This document shows, one piece after another, positions 32,382 to 39,922 of a stretch of 64,000 nucleotides of DNA (within the stretch, counting starts at the first letter, position 1; every line of letters begins with the position of its first letter). Source of the DNA: Erythrobacter sp. SG61-1L. GTDB taxonomy: Bacteria; Pseudomonadota; Alphaproteobacteria; Sphingomonadales; Sphingomonadaceae. The translations under genes and the position numbers were made by a program. The notes under the pieces are model-generated. The model saw only the letters and a list, made by a program, of their open reading frames with translations, ran no database searches and had not been told where the DNA came from. The stretch spans positions 1,541,633 through 1,605,632 of the forward strand of contig NZ_JXQC01000003.1 of NCBI RefSeq assembly GCF_001305965.1, read 5' to 3'.

Positions 32382-33650
32382 ATGAAATTCCGCCATCTCG
32401 TCCTTCTGGGCACCGGACTGGGTCTACTCCCCCTTTCCCCCCCGGCCGGTGCCCAGTCCCTCGACGAAGTGACCGCGATCGCGCTGGAGCATTCCCCCGC
32501 GATTGCCGGGGCGGATGCGCGCGCCGAGGCGGCGGCGGCCCAGCTCGATTATGCCAAGGCGCAGAACCTGCCGGACCTCAATGCACAGGGCCAGATCGGC
32601 TTCGGCCGGATCGACCCGCAGGGCTTCTTCGGCCTTTCCGCCGACGATGTGACCCCGCGCACGGCGCAGGTGACGGCCGAAATGCCGCTGCTGACATTCG
32701 GGCGCACTGGCGGCGGGATCGACGCGGCGCGCGGCGGTTCGAAGGCGGCCGAACTGATGGCCCGTCAGGCCCGGCTCAATTTGCGGGTGGAAGTGGCTGC
32801 CGCCTATGCGGAGGCCATTTCGGCCAAGCGCCTGCTGGGCAGCTATGATCTGCTGCGCCTGTCGCTGGCCGAAGTGGTCCGCCAATCCGAACTCAAGTTC
32901 AAGGTCGGCGCGGCGACCTCTACCGATCTGGCCCAGGCCAAGGCCCGGCTGGCGGAGGCCGATGCCGGTTATGCCGCCGCCGATGGTCGCCTGAAGGCCG
33001 CCATGGCAGGCCTGCGGACGCTGACCGGCCTCGATGCCGTGACGCTCGACGAAACGCTCCCTGCCCCGCCGCAGGTGCCTGCGACGCGCGAAGAGGCCAT
33101 GGCGATGGCTCTGGCGGGCAATCCGCAACTGCTCGCCGCCGGGAAGGCCGTCGAAGCTGCGGAAGGCAAGCACCGCATGGCCAAGGGCGATACGCTGCCG
33201 ATGGTGGGTGCCTATGCCGAAGCGGCCAGCGTGAGGGACCAGTTCTTCCCCGGCTATGCCGCCGATTCCTATTCCGCTGGCCTTCGGGTGAAGTGGAACT
33301 TCTTCTCTTCCGGCCGCAACGGCGCCAAGGCGCGCGCTGCCGGATCGGAAGCCGATGCCGCCCAGGCCGATTACGACATGGCCCGCCTGCGCACCGAGCA
33401 GGCCGCGATTACCGCGCATGACGGCTATGAAACCGCAAAGCTGATGCTGACGGCCGCCGAAGCGCGGCAGGCCGCCGCGAAAGAGGCTTTGCGCGGAACC
33501 AAGCTTGAAGTCGAAGCCGGAGCCAAGCCACAGCTTGCCCTGCTCGACGCCCAGCGCGAAGCGATCGAAGCCGAAGCCGCCCTGTCGGGCGCGCAGGGCC
33601 GCGTGATCGCTTCGGCATATCAGTTGCGAGCCGTCGCCGGCATGGAGTGA
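32382..33650 (+). CDS. TolC-family outer-membrane efflux channel
   Basis: The 422-residue protein has a cleavable signal (LVLLGTGLGLLPLSPPAGAQ). Two OEP repeats with long Ala/Gln coiled-coil helices (GADARAEAAAAQLDYAKAQN; KVGAATSTDLAQAKARLAEA) follow. It probably forms the exit duct for the RND pump encoded on the other side of the divergent promoter, so the tripartite system is split over two units. It starts 20 bases after the DUF2892 stop. Confidence 0.9.
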   Translation: MKFRHLVLLGTGLGLLPLSPPAGAQSLDEVTAIALEHSPAIAGADARAEAAAAQLDYAKAQNLPDLNAQGQIGFGRIDPQGFFGLSADDVTPRTAQVTAEMPLLTFGRTGGGIDAARGGSKAAELMARQARLNLRVEVAAAYAEAISAKRLLGSYDLLRLSLAEVVRQSELKFKVGAATSTDLAQAKARLAEADAGYAAADGRLKAAMAGLRTLTGLDAVTLDETLPAPPQVPATREEAMAMALAGNPQLLAAGKAVEAAEGKHRMAKGDTLPMVGAYAEAASVRDQFFPGYAADSYSAGLRVKWNFFSSGRNGAKARAAGSEADAAQADYDMARLRTEQAAITAHDGYETAKLMLTAAEARQAAAKEALRGTKLEVEAGAKPQLALLDAQREAIEAEAALSGAQGRVIASAYQLRAVAGME

Positions 33651-33742
33651 CCCCGGCTCTCCCCCCCTTGTGCGGGGTTGCCGGCCGGCGGCGGTTCGCT
33701 TGGTTTCCTGCCCTGTGATTACGGGCCTGAAGTGCCACCCTC

Positions 33743-33782
33743 GTGTTACACAGAACGACCTGTGAAAGGTCATGTGTAACAC
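33743..33782. repeat. 40-base nested palindrome GTGTTACAC...GTGTAACAC
   Basis: The 9-base outer arms (33743-33751 and 33774-33782) are exact reverse complements. Inside them GACCT (33757-33761) and AGGTC (33767-33771) pair around GTGAA. It could be a structured RNA end, a protein-binding site or a remnant of a mobile element. No T-tract follows. Confidence 0.6.
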
Positions 33783-33999
33783 CCCCTGTAAGCCGCAGTT
33801 TCAAGACGTTTTCCGGCCGTGAGTGCGCGCGGAAGTGTGACTTTCCATTTCGGGTTTTCGTGCAGGCCGATCCGGGTTCGGCGCGCTTGCGCGAGGCGGC
33901 TTGCGAGGCGCAGAGAAAGGCTGGGGCACAGCGGTTCATCGCGCAGGATAAACGCTATTTGGGGTGCTGTAGGAAAGTGTTTTTCAGAACCACCTACTC

Positions 34000-34073
34000 T
34001 TCGTCATTCCCGCGAAGGCGGGAACCCAGTTCAACGGTTGCTGCTGGGTTCCCGCCTTCGCGGGAATGACGAA
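34000..34073. repeat. REPIN-like pair of palindromic repeats
   Basis: Two 30-base arms beginning TTCGTCATTCCCGCG are perfect reverse complements, separated by 14 bases. Each arm is itself a REP-like unit with a GCG-rich hairpin (CCCGC-GAAG-GCGGG). Related units occur at 57084-57193 and 57497-57524. This repeat type is widespread between genes in sphingomonad genomes. Confidence 0.85.
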
Positions 34074-34103
34074 TCTAAGATACGCCGCGCAATGACGAGG
34101 AAC

Positions 34104-34241
34104 TCAAACCTTCAGCCACAGCCTGATACCATAGGCCACCGCCCCCAGCACCGTGACGCTACCGACCCACAGCGCCGCCATCCACAGGAGGCGGCGCCAG
34201 AGGGGGGCGTCATCGGCGTCCAGATGCGGGGCCTGCCCCAT
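34104..34241 (-). CDS. DUF2474 cytochrome bd micro-subunit
   Basis: The 45-residue protein (MGQAPHLDADDAPLWRRLL...) has one membrane helix LLWMAALWVGSVTVLGAVAY ending in GIRLWLKV. Its length, WRR-W signature and position after cydB match DUF2474/CydX-like accessory peptides that stabilise the bd oxidase. Its ATG overlaps the cydB stop by one base (TGATG), and it closes the operon. Confidence 0.85.
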   Translation of the reverse strand: MGQAPHLDADDAPLWRRLLWMAALWVGSVTVLGAVAYGIRLWLKV

Positions 34242-35242
34242 CAGTGATACCCCTCGCTGCCTACCTTCCCGCGGAAGACCCAATAGGCCCAGCCGGTATA
34301 GGCAATGATCAGCGGCATGGTCAGACCCACGCCGATCAGCATGAAGACCTGGCTGCGCGGCGGTGCTGCGGCATCCCAGATGGTCACGGCATCGGGCACC
34401 ACGAAGGGCCACATGGAAACGCCCAGCCCCGCCATGCCGAGCAGGAACAGGCCCAGCGACAGCAGGAAGGGCGCCGCCTGCCACTGCTTCTTCAGGCCCC
34501 ACAGCAGGAAGCCCGCAATGATTGCCGTCAGCAGCGGCACCTGCGCCGCGAACAGCACATTGGGCATGGCGAACCAGCGTTCCCAATATTGCGTGTCGAG
34601 CAGCGGGGTATAGAGGCTGACCGCGCCGAGCAGGGCCAGCGTGGCAAGGGTTGCGCGCAGTGCCAGCCTGTAGGCATGGGCCTGCGTGCTGCCTTCCGTC
34701 TTCCACACCAGCCAGGTCGAGCCGAGCAGTGCATAGCCCGCAACGGTGCCGAGGCCGGTCAGCAGGGTATAAGGCGTAAGCCAGTCCCACCAGCTGCCCG
34801 CATAGGCGCGGCCATCCACGTCGATCCCCTGCAGGATCGCGCCCAGGATCATGCCCTGCGAAAGCGCGGCGACCAGCGAACCGCCGCTGAAGGCCATGTC
34901 CCAGAACGGCCGATGGCCCGGATCGCGCCAGCGGAATTCAAAGGCCACGCCCCGGAACACGAGCCCCAGCAGCATGGCGATGATCAGCGGATAGGTCGCC
35001 GGAAGAATGATGGCATAGGCCAGCGGGAAGGCAGCAAACAGCCCGCCCCCGCCCAGCACCAGCCAGGTCTCGTTACCGTCCCACACGGGCGCGATGGAGT
35101 TCATGGCCTGATCGCGTTCCTCGCCCACCTTGAAGCTGGGGAAGAGGATGCCGATGCCCAGATCGAACCCGTCCATCACGACATAGGCGAAGACGGCGAA
35201 GGCGATGATGAAGGCCCAGATGGCGGTGAGGTCCACGCTCAT
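34241..35242 (-). CDS. cydB: Cytochrome bd ubiquinol oxidase subunit II
   Basis: The 333-residue membrane protein has the family start AFIIAFAVFAYVVMDGFDLGIGILFP, then APVWDGNETWLVLGGGGLFAAFP and multiple helices. It pairs with subunit I and binds no haem itself. It overlaps cydA by four bases. In this cluster it would supply a respiratory oxidase that tolerates sulfide, which poisons haem-copper oxidases; that physiological role is inference from neighbours. Confidence 0.95.
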   Translation of the reverse strand: MSVDLTAIWAFIIAFAVFAYVVMDGFDLGIGILFPSFKVGEERDQAMNSIAPVWDGNETWLVLGGGGLFAAFPLAYAIILPATYPLIIAMLLGLVFRGVAFEFRWRDPGHRPFWDMAFSGGSLVAALSQGMILGAILQGIDVDGRAYAGSWWDWLTPYTLLTGLGTVAGYALLGSTWLVWKTEGSTQAHAYRLALRATLATLALLGAVSLYTPLLDTQYWERWFAMPNVLFAAQVPLLTAIIAGFLLWGLKKQWQAAPFLLSLGLFLLGMAGLGVSMWPFVVPDAVTIWDAAAPPRSQVFMLIGVGLTMPLIIAYTGWAYWVFRGKVGSEGYH

Positions 35243-36684
35243 TCTCCGTCCTCCTTCGCGGGCTGCTCGATGATCGGGCCGCCTACGGCCCGCGCCGGTC
35301 CGGGCGTGATGCCCGCCGTGCGGATCGGGCCCTTCTCCGTCCGCCGCACACCCGGTTCATGCACCTTGGGCGCACCATGCATCAGGCGCAGGATATACCA
35401 TGTGCCCGTGCCGAAGACGGCGAAATAGACCACTACGAAGGCGAGCAGCGATGCCCCCACGGCAGGCGCATCGAGCGGCGAGGCGGAATCCGCCGTCCGC
35501 AACAGGCCATAGACCGTATAGGGCTGGCGGCCGATTTCCGTGACCATCCAGCCCGCGATCACCGCGACAAAGCCAGAAGGCGCCATCAGGATCGCGGCCC
35601 GGTGCAGCAAGGGCCAGTCATAGAGCGACTTCTTCCAGCGCGCGACGAGGCTCCACAGGCCCAGCCCGAGCATGGCAAAGCCCAGCCCCACCATGACGCG
35701 GAACGCCCAGAAAACGGGGCCGACCGGCGGGTGATTTTCCGGCGGAATAGTGTCCAGCCCGGCCAGCGGCGCATTGGGATCGTGCTTGAGGATCAGCGAG
35801 GACGCCTTGGGAATCTCGATCGCATAATCGACGCGCTGTTCCTTGCTGTTGGGAATACCCGCCACGATGAAGGGCGCGCCGTCCGGGTGGCTCTGATAAT
35901 GGCCTTCCATCGCCATGACCTTGGCCGGCTGATGCTCCATCGTGTTCAGCCCGTGCATGTCACCGGCGAAAATCTGCACCGGAGCGACCAGCGCCGCCAT
36001 CCACATTGCCATGGAGAACATCTTGCGCGCGTGCTGGTTGGTCTTGTCCTTCAGCAGGTGCCAGGCCCCCACCCCGCCGACCACGAAGGCAGTGGTGAGA
36101 TAGGCGGCGATCACCGTGTGGACGAGACGATAGGGGAAGCTGGCGGTGAAGACGATGTCCAGCCAGCTCGGCCCCGGCAGGAACTGCCCGTTCGCGCCCA
36201 TTTCGAACCCGGCGGGCGTCTGCATCCAGCTGTTCACGCTGAGAATCCAGAAGGCCGAAACCGCCGTGCCGCCGGCCACCATCAAGGTGGCGATGAAGTG
36301 AAGCTTCTTGCCCACGCGTTCCAGCCCGAACAGCATCACGCCAAGGAAGCCTGCCTCAAGGAAGAAGGCCGTCAGCACTTCATAGGCGAGCAGCGGGCCG
36401 ATGACGGGGCCGGCCTTGTCGGAGAATTCGGCCCAGTTGGTGCCGAACTGGTAGGACATGACGATGCCGGAGACGACGCCCATGGCGAAAGCCACGGCGA
36501 AGATCTTCAGCCAATATTTGAACAGGTCGAGATAGATGCCCTTGCCCGTCTTGAGCCACAGCCCTTCGAGCACTGCGAGATAGCTTGCCAGCCCGATCGA
36601 GAAGGCGGGGAAGATGAAATGGAAGCTCACCGTGAATGCAAATTGCACTCGTGCAAGCAACAGCGCGTCTGCCTGATCGAACAT
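35239..36684 (-). CDS. cydA: Cytochrome bd ubiquinol oxidase subunit I (CIO type)
   Basis: The 481-residue protein has haem ligands at His22 (VSFHFIFP), a second His in the YRLVHTVIAAY helix and the Met of GWMVTEIGRQPYTVYGLLRT. The segment MHGLNTMEHQPAKVMAMEGH belongs to the quinol-binding region, and the Q-loop is short, as in cyanide-insensitive (CIO) oxidases. It oxidises ubiquinol and reduces O2 without pumping protons. It starts three bases after the small HTH gene. Confidence 0.95.
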   Translation of the reverse strand: MFDQADALLLARVQFAFTVSFHFIFPAFSIGLASYLAVLEGLWLKTGKGIYLDLFKYWLKIFAVAFAMGVVSGIVMSYQFGTNWAEFSDKAGPVIGPLLAYEVLTAFFLEAGFLGVMLFGLERVGKKLHFIATLMVAGGTAVSAFWILSVNSWMQTPAGFEMGANGQFLPGPSWLDIVFTASFPYRLVHTVIAAYLTTAFVVGGVGAWHLLKDKTNQHARKMFSMAMWMAALVAPVQIFAGDMHGLNTMEHQPAKVMAMEGHYQSHPDGAPFIVAGIPNSKEQRVDYAIEIPKASSLILKHDPNAPLAGLDTIPPENHPPVGPVFWAFRVMVGLGFAMLGLGLWSLVARWKKSLYDWPLLHRAAILMAPSGFVAVIAGWMVTEIGRQPYTVYGLLRTADSASPLDAPAVGASLLAFVVVYFAVFGTGTWYILRLMHGAPKVHEPGVRRTEKGPIRTAGITPGPARAVGGPIIEQPAKEDGE

Positions 36685-36687
36685 GGA

Positions 36688-36843
36688 TCACTTACTCCCG
36701 GCCGCGGCCTGTTCGTTGCGCCAGCGGTAATAGGTTTTCTCCGAAATGCCGAAGACCCGGCAGCTTTCGGTAACTCCTCTACCCTCGGCGATCATCCGCC
36801 CGATGGAGCGGCATTTTCGGTCCTTGTCAGCGATCGCGGCCAT
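36688..36843 (-). CDS. 51-residue HTH protein (transposase-orfA-like)
   Basis: The product MAAIADKDRKCRSIGRMIAE... contains VTESCRVFGISEKTYYRWR, the HTH of IS3-type OrfA and related regulators. The full OrfA would be about 90 residues with a leucine zipper, absent here. It is placed between tauE and cydA with three bases to cydA, so it is translated with the oxidase. Either a domesticated transposase fragment acting as regulator or an insertion remnant. Confidence 0.6.
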   Translation of the reverse strand: MAAIADKDRKCRSIGRMIAEGRGVTESCRVFGISEKTYYRWRNEQAAAGSK

Positions 36844-36883
36844 AGCAGATAAGCCCTTTCTCTTCCTATGGTTTGGCGCATGA

Positions 36884-37669
36884 TTATCCCGCAAGCGCGA
36901 TTGCGCTGCGTGCAAGCATGTAGAGGGCGACAGCCATGATCAGCCCCGAAAACAGGGTGTTGAGGCGGCCCTTCTGCGCCGAAAGGCGGCGCGAGGCGGC
37001 AGTGCCGGCAAAGCTGCCCACTACGCCGCCTGCAATGAACACGCCTGCCAGCGGCCAGTCGACCAGGCCGGAAAAGGCATAGGACGCAGCCGTGGCAACA
37101 CCGAAGGCGGTGACGGCCACCAGCGAAGTGCCGACCGCGCGATAGATCGCCATGGATGTGGAGGCGACCAGGGCCGGAACGATCAGGAACCCGCCCCCGA
37201 TCCCGAAGAAGCCGGATAGCGCGCCAGTGCCGAAGCCATAGGACAGGACCTTGCCCATATTGTCGCGATTGCAGGCGACGTTTTCCGGCCCTTCCCCGCT
37301 GCGGCCGCGATACATGGCAATGGCCACCACGATCATCAGCAGGGCGAACAGGAACAGCAGCTTCTGCCCGTCCACTGCCTTGCCCAGGGTTGACCCGGCC
37401 AGCGCGCCCAGCACGCCCGCCGTGGCGAAGGTGCCGCCGCAGCGCCAGTTGACGTTATGGTTGCGGGCATGGTTCGCAAGGCCGGCCAGCGCATTGGCGG
37501 CCACTGCCAGCGCGCTGGTGCCGATGGCGACATGCGGGCTCTTCACCCCCACGACATAGACCATCAGCGGGACCGCCAGGATCGACCCGCCCCCGCCGAC
37601 AAGGCCAAGGGTAAAGCCCACCGCCACGCCGCTGAAAGCAGCGAGGATATAATGGAGCTGGTCGATCAT
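36884..37669 (-). CDS. TauE/SafE (TSUP) sulfite exporter-like permease
   Basis: The 261-residue protein has eight or so helices and the duplicated TSUP motifs LVGGGGSILAVPLMVYVVG (about 23-41) and FFGIGGGFLIVPALVA. Such permeases export sulfite or other sulfur oxyanions. It starts 16 bases after the persulfide dioxygenase stop, which produces sulfite, so it is the natural exit route in this operon. BigR operons of other bacteria have the same pair. Confidence 0.92.
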   Translation of the reverse strand: MIDQLHYILAAFSGVAVGFTLGLVGGGGSILAVPLMVYVVGVKSPHVAIGTSALAVAANALAGLANHARNHNVNWRCGGTFATAGVLGALAGSTLGKAVDGQKLLFLFALLMIVVAIAMYRGRSGEGPENVACNRDNMGKVLSYGFGTGALSGFFGIGGGFLIVPALVASTSMAIYRAVGTSLVAVTAFGVATAASYAFSGLVDWPLAGVFIAGGVVGSFAGTAASRRLSAQKGRLNTLFSGLIMAVALYMLARSAIALAG

Positions 37670-37685
37670 GATCCGCCCTCCCCTG

Positions 37686-38630
37686 TCAGATCGCGTTGAT
37701 CGGGATCTTGATATAGCTGACGCCGTTATCCTCAGGCTCGGGCATGTGGCCGCCGCGGATGTTCACCTGCACCGAAGGCAGGATCAGCCGCGGCACAGCC
37801 AGCGTCGCGTCGCGTTTGGTGCGCATGGCCACAAACTCGTCCTCGCTGACGCCGTCATGCACATGGACATTGCCGTCCCGTTCCGCACCCACGGTGGTCT
37901 CCCACGCATAGGTATCGCGCCCCGGCGCCTTGTAATCATGGCACATGAACAGCCGCGTCTCGCGCGGGAGGGTCAGCAACCGCCGGATCGAGCGGAACAG
38001 CCGCGCGGCATCCCCGCCGGGAAAGTCCGCCCGCGCCGTGCCGTAATCGGGCATGAACAGCGTGTCGCCTGCAAAGCCGGCATCGCCGATGATATAGGCC
38101 ATGTCCGCCGGGGTGTGACCGGGCACGTGCAGCACGATCCCTTCCAGATTGCCGAGACGGAATGTCTCGCCATCCTTGAACAGATGATCGAATTGCGAAC
38201 CGTCGCGCGCGAATTCGGTGCCTTCGTTGAACAGCTTGCCGAACACGCCCTGCACGGTGACGATATGTTCGCCAATGGCCAGCTTCCCGCCCAGCTTCTC
38301 CTGCAGATAGGGCGCGGCCGAAAGGTGGTCGGCATGGGCATGGGTCTCGATCAGCCAGGTGACCGAAAGGCCCTGCGCCTGCACATAATCGACGATCCGG
38401 TCCGCAGAGCCGTAGGACGTGCGCCCGGCATCGGGATCGTAATCCAGCACCGAGTCGATCACGGCCGCTTCCAAAGTGGCCGGATCGTGGATCACATAGG
38501 ATACGGTATAGGTCGGCTGATCGAAGAATGCCTGCACAACCGGGCGCAACGCCGGGTTCCCCAGCGCGCGAGCCACCTGTGCGGATGCGGCTTCCAGCGG
38601 GCGATCGATTTGCGGGGCATTTGCAGTCAT
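37686..38630 (-). CDS. Persulfide dioxygenase-like metallo-beta-lactamase (ETHE1/Blh)
   Basis: The 314-residue protein has the MBL metal motif THAHADH (about 92-98), followed by VLHVPGHTPADMAYIIGD and AGDTLFMPDYGTARADFPGG. The latter is diagnostic of the ETHE1/Blh branch that oxidises glutathione persulfide to sulfite with a mononuclear iron. The C-terminal LPSVQVNIRGGHMPEPEDNG is typical of the bacterial form. Start MTANAPQIDR has AGGAGAG upstream, preferred over an ATG 21 bases earlier that would overlap the operator. First gene of the operon. Confidence 0.92.
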   Translation of the reverse strand: MTANAPQIDRPLEAASAQVARALGNPALRPVVQAFFDQPTYTVSYVIHDPATLEAAVIDSVLDYDPDAGRTSYGSADRIVDYVQAQGLSVTWLIETHAHADHLSAAPYLQEKLGGKLAIGEHIVTVQGVFGKLFNEGTEFARDGSQFDHLFKDGETFRLGNLEGIVLHVPGHTPADMAYIIGDAGFAGDTLFMPDYGTARADFPGGDAARLFRSIRRLLTLPRETRLFMCHDYKAPGRDTYAWETTVGAERDGNVHVHDGVSEDEFVAMRTKRDATLAVPRLILPSVQVNIRGGHMPEPEDNGVSYIKIPINAI

Positions 38631-38647
38631 GGAATCTCTCCTGCTAA

Positions 38648-38667
38648 ACATTAGTTAGTTCTAATGT
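38648..38667. promoter_or_regulatory. Perfect ArsR-type operator upstream of persulfide dioxygenase
   Basis: ACATTAG and CTAATGT are exact inverted repeats around TTAGTT, 18 bases before the start codon. A further CTAAT copy follows at 38669. The dyad length suits an ArsR dimer. It would control dioxygenase, exporter and bd oxidase together. Confidence 0.65.
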
Positions 38668-38758
38668 TCTAATTCGTCAAGAACAGATCTCGCCCCTTCC
38701 CCACCCGCGCTCGCGGCGATAGCGTGGGGGAAAGACAAACCTGTTGCGAGAGGAAACC

Positions 38759-39151
38759 ATGCCTGCCCCGACCGTGAAGCTCAGCTTCTTCAAGCTCAAC
38801 GTGCCCGACATGGACGCGGCGCTCGCCTTCTATCGCGGGGTGTTCGGTTTCGAGATCACTCAGACCTTCGACGAGGATGCGTTCCTGGAACACATCATGG
38901 CGCTGCCCGGCCAGGAAGCCGGCCCGAACCTGCTGCTGGTCGCCTATAAGGACGGGCGCGATGTGTCGGTCGGCCCCGGGCACGGCCCGGTGGGCCTGGT
39001 CACCGACGACATCGACGCCCTGTGCGCCAAGGCCGTGGAAGCCGGCGCCAACCCCATCGTGCCTGTGTTCGACATGGGTGCGGTCCGGGTCGGCATCGTG
39101 CTCGATCCCTGGGGCCACGAACTGGAATTGCTGCAATTCGGCGCGGGCTGA
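38759..39151 (+). CDS. VOC/glyoxalase-family protein
   Basis: The 130-residue protein has the two halves of a VOC fold: LSFFKLNVPDMDAALAFYRGVFGFEIT at the N-terminus and VGIVLDPWGHELELLQF at the C-terminus, the latter with the usual metal-binding Glu. It could be a small dioxygenase, lactoylglutathione lyase or resistance protein; the substrate cannot be told. GAGAGGAAACC precedes the ATG. It is transcribed away from the persulfide dioxygenase unit. Confidence 0.85.
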   Translation: MPAPTVKLSFFKLNVPDMDAALAFYRGVFGFEITQTFDEDAFLEHIMALPGQEAGPNLLLVAYKDGRDVSVGPGHGPVGLVTDDIDALCAKAVEAGANPIVPVFDMGAVRVGIVLDPWGHELELLQFGAG

Positions 39152-39166
39152 GCGGCCCGCACCGCC

Positions 39167-39814
39167 TCAAAACGGCGCGAGATCGAGCGCGATCTTCGTC
39201 AGTTCCGGCAGGAAATCCTCATCCTCCAGCCGCAGCGGCCCCGGCCCGTTGATGATCTGGTTGTTGATGACCGAATTGAACACCTGCCCGGCAATCGCCA
39301 GCTGGCGGCGCTCACCTGCGTCGAACTGCCGCCCGGCAGCCGCCTCCACGACGTTCAGCGTCATCGCCCCCACCCGTTCACGGAAGGAATGGTAGGTCGC
39401 CCAGAACGAGGGATCGGCGGCGGAGCGTTCCAGCGCCGCATGCCAAAGGTTCCGGTTCTCCACGATGCCGCGATAGCCGCGCGCCAGAATATCGGCGTAG
39501 ATCTCTGCCGGGGAGCCATCGGGCGTAATCTTTTCCCGCCAGCCCAGAGAATCCCGGAAATAGGCGGAAAGCAGCACGTGCAGGAAATCATCCTTGCTGC
39601 CGAAACGCTGATAGAACACGCCGACCGAGCGGCCGGCCTTCTGCGCCAGTTCCGCCACCGACAGTTCCGCATAGGTTTTTTCGCGCAGCAGTTGCAGCGC
39701 CACCTGAATGAAGCGTTCGGCGGTCTTGCGGCTACGTTCCTGCATCGGGGCGGGCATGTCCCAGTCGCCCGTAGCAACGGGATGCTTGACGCCTAAATGA
39801 GAACCCGTATTCAT
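39167..39814 (-). CDS. TetR-family transcriptional regulator
   Basis: The 215-residue protein has a TetR HTH: RSRKTAERFIQVALQLLREK then LSVAELAQKAGRSVGVFYQRFGSKDDFL (about 28-75). It is divergent from the sulfatase gene with about 110 bases between, so it may control it. Start MNTGSHLG was chosen over a more upstream ATG whose added residues are not family-like; ribosome sites are weak for both. Ligand unknown. Confidence 0.85.
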   Translation of the reverse strand: MNTGSHLGVKHPVATGDWDMPAPMQERSRKTAERFIQVALQLLREKTYAELSVAELAQKAGRSVGVFYQRFGSKDDFLHVLLSAYFRDSLGWREKITPDGSPAEIYADILARGYRGIVENRNLWHAALERSAADPSFWATYHSFRERVGAMTLNVVEAAAGRQFDAGERRQLAIAGQVFNSVINNQIINGPGPLRLEDEDFLPELTKIALDLAPF

Positions 39815-39922
39815 ATTGAGAGGATGGCCCCGTTGCGGTTTGCACGCAAGTGGCAATGACTACATCGTGTCCGCGCCCGAAAGGCAAGTGCGGAGCCGAA
39901 TTTTCGGAGAGGAATTAGGAAC

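Larger units (their letters stand above)
33651..34103. other. 453-base non-coding region with two palindromes
   Basis: No convincing gene is present between the convergent TolC and cyd units. The stretch holds a GTGTTACAC palindrome and a REPIN-like double repeat, described separately. Both units end here, but no hairpin with T-tract is seen. Confidence 0.6.
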
